NCBI RefSeq assembly: GCF_024273235.1
Contig: NZ_JANBVH010000028.1
Location: forward strand, 1-60,440
DNA length: 60,440 nucleotides
Source of the DNA: Sphingomonas faeni
Lineage (GTDB): Bacteria > Pseudomonadota > Alphaproteobacteria > Sphingomonadales > Sphingomonadaceae
Direction of reading: 5' to 3'
The translations under genes were made by a program, and so were the position numbers. This document shows positions 1 through 8,990 of the stretch, in pieces. How positions within the stretch are numbered: the stretch's first letter is position 1; every line of letters starts with the position of its first letter. The notes beneath the pieces are model-generated. The model ran no database searches, was not told the DNA's origin, and saw only the letters and a list, made by a program, of their open reading frames with translations.

Positions 1-11
1 CTTTGCGTGTT

Positions 12-2264
12 CTACCCCGTCAGCCGCGCCAGCAGCGCCCGCAACTGCGCCGGCTTCACCGGCTTCTGCAATACATGCAGCCCGGCACCCAACAGCCGGT
101 CGCGCAGGTCGGGTTCGCGGTCCGCGGTGATGATCACCGCCGGTGTCGGCCGGTCGAGCGACGTCCGCAACTGCGCCACGACAACCTCCCCGGTCATGCC
201 GTCACCCAGATGATAGTCCGCCAGGATCACGTCGACCGGCGCGCCCGACAAGGCGATCGCTTCTCTGGCCTCGGACGCGCCGACCGCGGTGAGCACATCG
301 CAGCCCCAGCCCTCCAGGACGGCGCGCATGCCCTCCAGGATGGTCTCCTCGTTGTCGATCACCAGCACGGTGCGCGCGGCGATCCCGCGGGGGGCGACAG
401 GGTTGGCCGCGCGAACCTGACGCGTGCCCTCGACCGCCAGCGGCACCGTCACGCAGAAGGTCGACCCAGCCCCGATCGCCGATCGTACGCCGATCGGGTG
501 GTCCAGCATCCGCCCGGCACGTTGCACGATCGCGAGGCCCAGTCCCATGCCGCGCTCATGCCCTGCGTTCAGCCGGCGAAACTCTTCGAAGATATCGGCA
601 TGGTGCGCGGGATCGATCCCGGGGCCGGTATCGGTGACCGCGATCCGGACATTGGCTCCTTCGTGCCGCGCGGCCATCACGACGCCGCCCTGCCGCGTGT
701 AGCGCAACGCGTTCGACAGGAAGTTCTGGAGGATCCGCCGCAGCAGGCGCGCGTCGGAGCGGACCCAGGCGGTGGTCGGCTCGACGGTCAGCGTCAGCCC
801 GCGCGTGCCCGCTGCCAGCGCGAACTCGGCCTGCAGCGCGTGCAGCAATTCGCCGAGCGGTACGTCGACGATCTTGGGCGTTACCGCACCTGCGTCGAGC
901 TTCGAGATCTCCAGCAGCGCCTCCAGCAGATCCTCGATCGAGTCGAGCGCGGAGCCGGTCTGTTCGACCAGCGTCCGGTTCGCGGGCGCCATCCGCCGCA
1001 TCGCCAGCGCCGAGACGAACAGTCGCGCGGCGTTCAACGGCTGCAACAGATCGTGGCTCGCGGCGGCGAGAAACCGCGTCTTCGACAGGTTCGCCTGTTC
1101 CGCGGCGGTCTTCGCCTCGCGCATCGCAGCTTCCGCAGCGACGCGTTCGGCGACCTGCTGCTGGAGCTCGATATTGACCACGACGACCGCGGCGGTGCGT
1201 TCCTGCACCCGGCGTTCGAGCGTCTCGTTCGTCTCGCGCAACGCCGCGGCCGCACGCAGCCGGTCGGTGACGTCGTCGAAGCTCATCACCATGCCGCCAC
1301 CGGGCATCGGCAGTCGCCGCACCTCAACGCTACGGCCGTCCTCCAACGCGCGAATCGCGACGATCTCCGGCTCGCCCTCGCTGAGCCAGCCGAGCGTGTC
1401 GGCGGCATCCGCACGCGGCAACGCGGTGCGGCACCACTGGATCAACGCGGCATGATCCGCGATTTTCAGCCTCGCCCGCGTCGGCTGCAGCTTGAGGAAC
1501 GCGAGCAGCGGATCGTTCCACGCGAGCAGCGCACGTTCGCGATCGAACACGCACACGCCCTGCGGCATCGCATCGAGCGTCGCCTGCAGCACGACCGCGC
1601 GCTCGGCGAGTTCGCGCGCGCGCAATCGGGCATCCTCGGCTTTGATGTCGGTAATGTCGGTATAAACGCCGACGACGCCGCCCTCGGTCGTCCGCCGCTC
1701 GTTGACTTGGATCCAGCGGCCGTCGGCAAGCGCGATAACCTGGCCACCCTCGGCGATCTCGTGCGCCGCGCCGCGCTCCGAAATCCAGCGGTCGGGCGCG
1801 ACCATCGCCCCAAGCATCCCGCTGGTCTCGCCGATCCTGCCAAGAATCTCATCGAAGCGCACGCCGGGCACGATCTGGTCGGCGACCTTGGGCCAAAGCG
1901 AAAGATAGGTCTGGTTGCACAGCACCAGTCGGTCTTCCGCATCGAAGATCGCGAACCCCTCGTTGATCGTCTCGATCGCATCGCCCAGCCGGCGGCGCGC
2001 GCTGTCTGCGGCTTCCTTGGCCTGCGCGAGTTCGGCATTCGTCGAGGCCAGTTCGCCAAGCGCGCGTTCGAGGTCGGCGGTGCGTTCGCGGACCTTGCCC
2101 TCCAGCGAGATCGCGGTCTCGAACACCGAAAAGGCATTGCCGCGCAGATCGGTGGATCGCTCGACTCGACCCATCAGCGATGCATTGATCCGCGCGAGTT
2201 TCCCCAGCTGGATCTCCAGCGCGGCGACCCGGTCGTCGCCATGGCCATCGGTGTCCGCGATCAT
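12..2264 (-). CDS. PAS-containing hybrid sensor histidine kinase with C-terminal receiver
   Basis: A 750-residue cytoplasmic signalling kinase with no membrane segment. In order it has a coiled coil (about 15-90), two PAS-like domains (about 92-205 and 225-335), a second coiled coil (about 340-395), HisKA with the phospho-acceptor H404 in SHDLLQPL, an HATPase domain with DTGPGI and GMGLGLAI motifs, and a receiver domain (about 632-750) whose phospho-acceptor is D683 in ILADYH. The start was chosen because it overlaps the stop of the FIST gene by four bases (ATGA), which implies translational coupling. The layout resembles NahK and ErcS'-type kinases of Pseudomonas, which regulate quinoprotein ethanol oxidation. 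The ALDH, DUF779 and pseudoazurin next door fit that role. The FIST protein is probably its sensory partner. The signal it senses and its response-regulator partner are not visible; the partner may lie just beyond the left edge. Confidence 0.9.
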   Translation of the reverse strand: MIADTDGHGDDRVAALEIQLGKLARINASLMGRVERSTDLRGNAFSVFETAISLEGKVRERTADLERALGELASTNAELAQAKEAADSARRRLGDAIETINEGFAIFDAEDRLVLCNQTYLSLWPKVADQIVPGVRFDEILGRIGETSGMLGAMVAPDRWISERGAAHEIAEGGQVIALADGRWIQVNERRTTEGGVVGVYTDITDIKAEDARLRARELAERAVVLQATLDAMPQGVCVFDRERALLAWNDPLLAFLKLQPTRARLKIADHAALIQWCRTALPRADAADTLGWLSEGEPEIVAIRALEDGRSVEVRRLPMPGGGMVMSFDDVTDRLRAAAALRETNETLERRVQERTAAVVVVNIELQQQVAERVAAEAAMREAKTAAEQANLSKTRFLAAASHDLLQPLNAARLFVSALAMRRMAPANRTLVEQTGSALDSIEDLLEALLEISKLDAGAVTPKIVDVPLGELLHALQAEFALAAGTRGLTLTVEPTTAWVRSDARLLRRILQNFLSNALRYTRQGGVVMAARHEGANVRIAVTDTGPGIDPAHHADIFEEFRRLNAGHERGMGLGLAIVQRAGRMLDHPIGVRSAIGAGSTFCVTVPLAVEGTRQVRAANPVAPRGIAARTVLVIDNEETILEGMRAVLEGWGCDVLTAVGASEAREAIALSGAPVDVILADYHLGDGMTGEVVVAQLRTSLDRPTPAVIITADREPDLRDRLLGAGLHVLQKPVKPAQLRALLARLTG

Positions 2265-3460
2265 CGCCCGATCGCCAGTCCACTGAACGTCTGGTTGACG
2301 TGCAGCGCATGATATTGCTCGCCGTACGTGTTGAATCCGACGACTCCGCGGTCGGCGAACAGCGCCGATACCGCGCTGCGCAACTGGCGCTGTTCGACTT
2401 CGACATTGTTCAGGACGCAGTCGAAGCCGAGGATACGGTCGATCCCGCCGACCGAACGATCGAGATCCTCGAACAGCTCGTGGAGGTTCTGCATGATGTC
2501 GGTCGCTTCGCCCAGCGTCAGGACGATACCCTCGTCGATCGCGCAATAGAAGGTGAGGCTGCCATCGGGGTTCGCGGTCTGGATCGATCGCACGAAATAT
2601 TCGCCGCCTGCGCGGACCATCGGCGGATGTGCGGCAAAGTGGTTGGGGCTGAGTTCCGCCACGGTCGTGCCGATCAGCCGGGCATATTCCTCGACCGCGG
2701 GCTCGGCATTGATCTCATGAACGATGCGCGTCACCGGGTCGGCGACGGTGATGACCATCTTGACGTCGCCCGGTCCATAATGCTGCGCGCGAAACACCTT
2801 CATGCGGCGCGAGGACGACAGGATCGCGACGATCGCGGCGTCGCGGCGGAATTGGCCTTCGTAGAAGACGAACGTCTCGCGGAAATCGAGACCATCGCCC
2901 GACGATCCTCCGATCAGCGGGACTTCGCCGAGCGCGTCCTGCAACGTCAACGTCAGCATCTCTTCGCGGTGCGAAAGCCCGTCGACCAGGAAGATCGCTG
3001 CGTGGCTCGGCGTGTCGCCCAGTTGCGGTCCGGGCAGCGCGGCAGTGGCGACCATTGATCGCACCGTCTGTTGCGCGACGCGGGAATCGAACGTGTCGAG
3101 ATTCTCGAAACAGGTCGCGCTCAACCGGAAATCGCTCGCGGGAAAGCCGATCGCGGTGATCGTGCCCTCGTCCAGTCCGTTTGGCGTGATCTCGCCGGAC
3201 GACGTGCAACCGACGATCGTCAGACCCTCGGCACGGCTGCCGATCGCTTCGGCCAACGCATCGAGCGGATATCGGCTCGAACAGAACAGGACGATGCCGG
3301 CGAGCTCGGGCAGATCGAGCCGACCGAACAGATCGCGGATCGCCAGCTCGGGATCGGTGACGTGGGTCGCGGCGACACGGATCGGTGAGGACGGCGCACG
3401 CGACGGGTGAGGCGGAACGAACATCGCCGCGATCATGTCATGCTCGGGCAGTCTCGTCAT
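2261..3460 (-). CDS. FIST N- and C-domain sensory protein
   Basis: A 399-residue soluble protein with the FIST architecture. The N-terminal part contains VGCTSSGEI and GGSSGDGLDF segments typical of FIST_N, and the C-terminal part ends with the FIST_C region (GFNTYGEQY and following). FIST domains are proposed to bind small ligands and usually sit beside or within signalling kinases. This gene directly precedes the hybrid kinase with a four-base overlap, so it very likely feeds that kinase. I chose the internal ATG (MTRLPEHD) because the upstream in-frame extension runs into the preceding DUF779 gene. The ligand is unknown; given the neighbours an alcohol, aldehyde or amino-acid-like molecule is possible, but that is only inference. 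Confidence 0.88.
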   Translation of the reverse strand: MTRLPEHDMIAAMFVPPHPSRAPSSPIRVAATHVTDPELAIRDLFGRLDLPELAGIVLFCSSRYPLDALAEAIGSRAEGLTIVGCTSSGEITPNGLDEGTITAIGFPASDFRLSATCFENLDTFDSRVAQQTVRSMVATAALPGPQLGDTPSHAAIFLVDGLSHREEMLTLTLQDALGEVPLIGGSSGDGLDFRETFVFYEGQFRRDAAIVAILSSSRRMKVFRAQHYGPGDVKMVITVADPVTRIVHEINAEPAVEEYARLIGTTVAELSPNHFAAHPPMVRAGGEYFVRSIQTANPDGSLTFYCAIDEGIVLTLGEATDIMQNLHELFEDLDRSVGGIDRILGFDCVLNNVEVEQRQLRSAVSALFADRGVVGFNTYGEQYHALHVNQTFSGLAIGR

Positions 3461-3476
3461 CCGCCGATCGACCGGG

Positions 3477-3893
3477 TCAGGCGCCACGCTCGGGCGGGCC
3501 GGCCGCGTCGAGCGCATCGACTTCGGCGTCGGTGAAGACGCGGCTGCGGATCATGAAGCGCAGCCCCTCGGGTCCCTCGAGCGAGAACCCCGCGCCGCGC
3601 CCCGGCACGACATCGATCGTCACCTGGGTATGTCGCCAATAGTCGAATTGCGCGGCGCCGATCCAGACGGGGACGCCACCTTCCGTCGTGCCGGGCGCGA
3701 TACGCCCGAGCAGGATGTCCTGCGTTCCGACGCGGAATTCGCCTGCCGGATAGCACATCGGCGCAGACCCATCGCAGCAGCCGCCGGACTGGTGAAACAT
3801 CAGCGGGCCGTGTTGCGCGGCGAGCTTTGCGATCAGCGCATCGGCGGCGGCGGTCGACAGGACCCGGGGCGGAGCGAGCGTAGCAAGGGTCAT
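3477..3893 (-). CDS. DUF779 domain protein, aldehyde dehydrogenase-associated
   Basis: A 138-residue protein matching DUF779. It has a characteristic Cys-rich stretch (HQSGGCCDGSAPMCYP) and a QFDYWRHTQVTIDVVPGR segment. DUF779 genes are repeatedly found directly downstream of AldB/ExaC-type aldehyde dehydrogenases, as here, but their biochemical role is unknown; the clustered cysteines could bind a metal or act in redox chemistry. The start is the ATG preceded by AAAGG nine bases upstream, rather than an upstream ATG inside the terminator region. It begins only about 20 bases past a strong intrinsic terminator that follows the ALDH gene, so its expression probably depends on read-through or a promoter hidden in the ALDH tail. 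The FIST gene starts 16 bases beyond its stop. Confidence 0.85.
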   Translation of the reverse strand: MTLATLAPPRVLSTAAADALIAKLAAQHGPLMFHQSGGCCDGSAPMCYPAGEFRVGTQDILLGRIAPGTTEGGVPVWIGAAQFDYWRHTQVTIDVVPGRGAGFSLEGPEGLRFMIRSRVFTDAEVDALDAAGPPERGA

Positions 3894-3913
3894 GGAGCCA
3901 GCCTTTAGAACGG

Positions 3914-3944
3914 AAAAATGCGGCGGACCCTGGGGCCCGCCGCA
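3914..3944 (-). terminator. Intrinsic terminator after the ALDH gene
   Basis: On the minus strand an 8-bp perfect stem (TGCGGCGG/CCGCCGCA) with additional inner G/C pairing is followed immediately by a run of T (ATTTTT). It lies between the ALDH stop and the DUF779 start. This is a textbook rho-independent terminator for the leftward ALDH transcript. Confidence 0.8.
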
Positions 3945-4005
3945 GCGCGGTCGCGAGATCATGAGAGAAAGGGGATCCGATCTCGCGTGCGTACCAGAAG
4001 CTGAA

Positions 4006-5526
<1,521 letters not shown>

Positions 5527-5715
5527 GGTAATCCCTCCTCGGTACAATGATCCGCGCTTCGGTGATTGCGGACGTATCTATGGCTTGCAGCGACCATCGA
5601 CCCGTCGCGTCGCGGGCGCCATTGCACCAAAGGGCAATTGCGGGATTGCGCCGCAGCGTGCGTGAGGGGGACGTCAGTCGCGGATGGAGCCGCGCGCGTT
5701 TCAGGAGAGTATCGC
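5527..5715. promoter_or_regulatory. Divergent promoter region between ALDH and pseudoazurin
   Basis: This 189-base non-coding stretch separates two divergently transcribed genes of the same pathway and must hold both promoters. I do not see a convincing -35/-10 pair or operator. The ribosome sites are clear: GAGGAGGG before the ALDH start and AGGAGA before the pseudoazurin start. Confidence 0.5.
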
Positions 5716-6168
5716 ATGAAGCTTACCATCGCATCGCTGGCCGCCCCCTCGCTGATGATCGGCGCCCTGTTCGCCGCGGCGCCAGCGGCCGCCAAGGACG
5801 TCACCGTGCACATGAAGACCAGCGGGAAGGGCGGCATGATGGTGTTCGAGCCGTCCTTCATCAAGGCGCAGCCGGGCGACGTGATCCACTTCGTCCCGAC
5901 CAACCCGAGCCACAATGCCGAGACGATCCCGACGATGCTGCCCGACGGCGTCGCACCGAGTGCGGGCCTGATGAACAAGGAGTTCGTCCTCCCCGTCACC
6001 AAGCCGGGCATCTACGGCATCAAGTGCAAGCCGCATTACGCGATGGGCATGGTCGCGGTCGTCCAGGTCGGCAACGGCCCGTCCGCGAACCTCGCCGCGG
6101 CCAAGGCGGTGAAGGTCCCAGGATTGGGCGGCAAGCGCATGGCCGCGGCTCTGGCACAGGCCAAGTAA
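5716..6168 (+). CDS. Pseudoazurin (type I blue copper protein)
   Basis: A 150-residue periplasmic electron carrier. The first 26 residues form a Sec signal peptide ending ...AAPAAA before KDVTVHM. The copper site is complete: H66 in the PSHNAET segment and C104, H107 and M112 in GIKCKPHYAMGM, exactly the C-x2-H-x4-M spacing of pseudoazurins. Family knowledge: it accepts electrons from periplasmic dehydrogenases, including quinoproteins, or donates to terminal reductases. Being divergent from an ALDH and near the CXXCW, SoxYZ-like and metallohydrolase genes, it is likely the electron acceptor for a quinoprotein alcohol dehydrogenase. The ATG was chosen for its AGGAGA site and because it opens the signal peptide. 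The EthD-like gene follows one base after its stop. Confidence 0.95.
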   Translation: MKLTIASLAAPSLMIGALFAAAPAAAKDVTVHMKTSGKGGMMVFEPSFIKAQPGDVIHFVPTNPSHNAETIPTMLPDGVAPSAGLMNKEFVLPVTKPGIYGIKCKPHYAMGMVAVVQVGNGPSANLAAAKAVKVPGLGGKRMAAALAQAK

Positions 6169-6169
6169 G

Positions 6170-6469
6170 ATGGCGGGTATCCTGCTCGTCAGCTATCCAG
6201 CCACCGAAGGCGCGAGCTTCGATCGTGACTATTATACGGGCACGCACATGCCGCTCGTGGAGGAAAAATGGGGACCGCTCGGCCTGACCGACGCGGTGGC
6301 GCTGTTTCCCGACGACGATGCGCCGGCTGCCGTCGCGGTCGCGGTACTGACCTTCACCGACGGGGCCGCGCGCGATGCGGCGATCTCGGGATCGACTGCG
6401 ACGACGGTGTTTGGCGACGTTGCCAACTTTACGACGATCACCCCCGCGGCGCAGCGCCTGACCGGTTGA
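6170..6469 (+). CDS. EthD family protein
   Basis: A 99-residue protein with the EthD/ferredoxin-like dimeric barrel signature: ILLVSYP at the start, then FDRDYYTGTHMPLV, where the H-M-P-L segment is the conserved core. EthD proteins are small alpha+beta barrels found with oxidative degradation operons; most have no proven catalytic role. It starts one base after the pseudoazurin stop, so the two are one transcript. It probably serves the same alcohol-oxidation pathway, function unknown. A hairpin downstream ends the transcription unit. Confidence 0.85.
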   Translation: MAGILLVSYPATEGASFDRDYYTGTHMPLVEEKWGPLGLTDAVALFPDDDAPAAVAVAVLTFTDGAARDAAISGSTATTVFGDVANFTTITPAAQRLTG

Positions 6470-6481
6470 TCGAACCCCTAA

Positions 6482-6512
6482 GTCTGGGTCCCCGCGAAGG
6501 TGGGACCCAGAC
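6482..6512. repeat. Hairpin between convergent genes
   Basis: A perfect 11-bp inverted repeat (GTCTGGGTCCC and its complement) around a 9-base loop lies between the ends of the EthD-like gene and the oppositely oriented CXXCW gene. There is no T-run on either side, so it is either a weak bidirectional terminator or a dispersed intergenic palindrome. Confidence 0.55.
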
Positions 6513-6542
6513 CGGGCACCCGCCTTCGCCGATGAACGTTCG

Positions 6543-7103
6543 TTAGTAGGCGTGAGTTCGAAACGGTAGGGCATCGACAAGCGGCCGCCCGCTTTCGCTC
6601 CAGCCATCGGTACCGTCCGCATACCAATAGACCTGCCCATACCCAGCCTTCGCCAATCGACGCGAGGCATTCCAGCTCATCCAGCAGTCTGCGAGGCAGA
6701 AGACGATCAGCGGACGCGGATCGCGCTTGCCGCGCAGCGAGGCAATGCCCGTCTCGAACCATGTCGCAATGCCGGGATCCACCACCCCGCGCCCCGCTTC
6801 GGGAAACCAGTGTGCGCCGGCAATGCTCGGACGCGGCCTGGCAAGTCGCCAAACCCCCGTTGCCGCATCGCGTACGCCACCCTCGGCAGGCATGACATCG
6901 ATCAGGATGGCGTGCTTCTTCGCCAACAGCCGTGCGACGGTCGCGGTGTCGATTCTCGGTACGCCCTCGGGCGCAGCGGGCACGATCGCGCGGTAATGGG
7001 CGGTCCGGTATCCGGTCGCGGGGTCGGTGTCGGGAGCAGGCGCGACCGATTGCCCAGCGACTGCGACAGCGACTGCGGCAGCGAACATCATCATCCGGAT
7101 CAC
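6543..7103 (-). CDS. PQQ-dependent catabolism-associated CXXCW-motif protein (rhodanese-like)
   Basis: A 186-residue exported protein. Residues 1-17 form a short signal peptide. The rhodanese-like fold is suggested by AILIDVMPAEGG in the first half and IVFCLADCWMSWNASRRL in the second, where the active-site loop reads C-L-A-D-C-W. This matches the family named PQQ-dependent catabolism-associated CXXCW protein, known to co-occur with quinoprotein alcohol dehydrogenases, the SoxYZ-like carrier and the zinc metallohydrolase encoded next to it. It likely handles thiol or redox chemistry in the periplasm; the exact reaction is not established. It is transcribed divergently from the SoxYZ-like gene with 64 bases between starts. 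Confidence 0.85.
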   Translation of the reverse strand: MIRMMMFAAAVAVAVAGQSVAPAPDTDPATGYRTAHYRAIVPAAPEGVPRIDTATVARLLAKKHAILIDVMPAEGGVRDAATGVWRLARPRPSIAGAHWFPEAGRGVVDPGIATWFETGIASLRGKRDPRPLIVFCLADCWMSWNASRRLAKAGYGQVYWYADGTDGWSESGRPLVDALPFRTHAY

Positions 7104-7167
7104 GGCGGCTATCCTCCCAAAGTCGGATTGTAGCGCAAGTCTCTCTTCCGTACCTTTCTACCAAGGT

Positions 7168-7965
7168 ATGAAGACACTTGGCATCTTGCTCGCAGGCCTT
7201 TTGGCCATCCCCGCCACCGCCGATGCGGCGTTGCCGAAGGATCAGCTTGGCTCGCCGATGTGGGGCTATGTCGGCAAGCAGGTGTTCGGCGAAAACGCGG
7301 TCGTCCGGTTCGATCCGCGGGTAAAGGTCGACTTTCCCAAGATCGCGGAGAATCAGCGTTCCTTCCCGGTCCAGGTCGATGCGCGCGCGATACCCAACGT
7401 CGTGCGGATCGTGATCTTCGCCGACATGAACCCGATCCAGCAATCGATCGACTTCAGCTTGGCGAATGCCGAGCCGTTCATCGCCACGCGGATCAAGCTC
7501 GACCAGCGCACGCCGGTACGCGGCGCTGTACAGTTGAAGGACGGCAGCTGGCTGGTTTCGGGCGGTTGGATCGATGCGGCGGGCGGCGGCTGTTCGGCAC
7601 CACCGGTGAGCCGCGTGAAAGGAGACTGGGCCCAGCATCTCGGCGAGTCCCGTGGTCGGCTCTGGGAAAATGCCGGTGCTGCGCGCGTCATGCTGTCGTT
7701 CCGGCATCCGATGGATACCGGTTTCGTCGATAATATCCCGGCCTATTATCTCGAACGGATGACGGTCACCTCCTCGGGCGGTAGCGCGATCGGCACGGTG
7801 CATATGCAGGCGTCGGTTGCCGAGGATCCGGTCCTGACGCTCATGCCCAAGATCAAGCCCGGCGAGTCGGTCTCGTTCGACGGTCGCGATACCAACGGTA
7901 TCGAATATGCCGGCATTGTGACCGCAGCGACGGTGGGTGCAGCAGTGCAGGGAGCAGGTCGCTGA
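7168..7965 (+). CDS. Quinoprotein dehydrogenase-associated SoxYZ-like carrier
   Basis: A 265-residue periplasmic protein with a signal peptide (MKTLGILLAGLLAIPATADA). Its two halves resemble SoxY (VRIVIFADMNPIQQSIDF) and SoxZ (the LMPKIKPGESVSF segment near the C-terminus), joined by a Gly-rich loop with a cysteine, AAGGGCSAP, that could be the carrier thiol. Family knowledge: this fusion is found only beside quinoprotein dehydrogenases together with a metallohydrolase and the CXXCW protein. The ATG was chosen because it opens the signal peptide; an upstream extension overlaps the divergent gene. The stop overlaps the beginning of the metallohydrolase frame, so the two are translationally coupled. 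Confidence 0.85.
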   Translation: MKTLGILLAGLLAIPATADAALPKDQLGSPMWGYVGKQVFGENAVVRFDPRVKVDFPKIAENQRSFPVQVDARAIPNVVRIVIFADMNPIQQSIDFSLANAEPFIATRIKLDQRTPVRGAVQLKDGSWLVSGGWIDAAGGGCSAPPVSRVKGDWAQHLGESRGRLWENAGAARVMLSFRHPMDTGFVDNIPAYYLERMTVTSSGGSAIGTVHMQASVAEDPVLTLMPKIKPGESVSFDGRDTNGIEYAGIVTAATVGAAVQGAGR

Positions 7966-8912
7966 TTCACCGACGAGCATTCGTCGGCGGCTGCCTGGCG
8001 AGCGTTGCGGGAATGCCGGTCGCGGCAGCCGCGTTCCACTATGACCTGAAACCGGAGGTCGTCGCCGATGGCATCTGGGTGATCCGCGGCGCCGACGATG
8101 CGATCCTGATGGGCAATGGCGGCGCGATCGCCAACGTTACGATCCTGGATACCAAGGATGGCGCGGTGCTGGTCGATGCCGGCCCGTCGCTGCGGTATGG
8201 GACCGAACTTACAGCGCTCGCGAAGAAACTGACCGGCAAGCCCGTCGCGCGCGTCTATCTGACGCATCTCCATCCCGATCATACTTACGGCGATGCCGCG
8301 TTCCAACCTTTGCAGATCGCTGCGACGCCTGCGCTGATCGCAGAGCTGAAGAGCGAGGGGCCGGGCTTTTCGGACGGTATGTACCGCTTGCTTGGCGACT
8401 GGATGCGCGGGACCGAGTTGCACATCCCCGGTCATGTGATCGCCACACCCAGCGAGACGATCGGCGGTCGTACGCTACGGATGCTGGCGTTGGCCGGGCA
8501 CAGCGGTGCAGACCTGGCGATCTATGACGAGGCGACAAAGACGCTGATCGCCGGCGACCTGGTATTCCACGATCGCGCGCCATCGACTCCGCATGCCGAC
8601 CTGCCGCGCTGGCGTACGTCGCTCGATACGCTGAAGGGGCTTGGTCAAGCGCGCGTCGTGCCCGGACATGGGCCGATCGACCTCACGCCGCACGCTGCGA
8701 TCGACCAGACCCGCGACTGGATAGACTGGGTCGACACGGCGTTGACCGATGCGATCCAGGCGGGGCTCGACCCAGTCGAAGCCGGCGAGATCGCGATTCC
8801 TCCCCGCTTCGCGATGATGAAGGCCGCGCGCTATGAACTGCAGCGGTCGGTGTCGCATTTCTATCCGGGGCTGGAGGAACGATCGCTGCCGCTGGTGGGC
8901 AAGCGAGCCTAG
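7965..8912 (+). CDS. Quinoprotein relay system zinc metallohydrolase (MBL fold)
   Basis: A metallo-beta-lactamase-fold protein with a complete metal site: the THLHPDHTYGD motif (HxHxDH), LAGHSGADL, GDLVFHD and VVPGHGP. It matches the family of metallohydrolases that accompany the SoxYZ-like carrier in quinoprotein loci. The first ATG in frame (at 8013) would leave MPVAAAAFHYD and no export signal. The frame upstream encodes HRRAFVGGCLASVAG, a good twin-arginine signal core, but contains no ATG, GTG or TTG back into the carrier gene. I therefore propose a rare ATT (7965) or CTG (7962) start overlapping the carrier stop. If that is wrong the start is 8013. The C-terminus is intact. Likely periplasmic; substrate unknown. 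Confidence 0.8.
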   Translation: MHRRAFVGGCLASVAGMPVAAAAFHYDLKPEVVADGIWVIRGADDAILMGNGGAIANVTILDTKDGAVLVDAGPSLRYGTELTALAKKLTGKPVARVYLTHLHPDHTYGDAAFQPLQIAATPALIAELKSEGPGFSDGMYRLLGDWMRGTELHIPGHVIATPSETIGGRTLRMLALAGHSGADLAIYDEATKTLIAGDLVFHDRAPSTPHADLPRWRTSLDTLKGLGQARVVPGHGPIDLTPHAAIDQTRDWIDWVDTALTDAIQAGLDPVEAGEIAIPPRFAMMKAARYELQRSVSHFYPGLEERSLPLVGKRA

Positions 8913-8990
8913 GACTCTGCTTCTGGCCCGCCCGGAGACAGTGCGGAAGGGCCCTGTTATCCTCGATACGAATGAGCGGCCACGAACGCG

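Noticed and set aside
3..2312. A 769-codon open frame on the plus strand opposite the hybrid kinase
   Set aside because: It is a GC-driven antisense frame with Arg/Gln-rich, low-complexity translation and no recognisable motif, while the opposite strand encodes a complete kinase.
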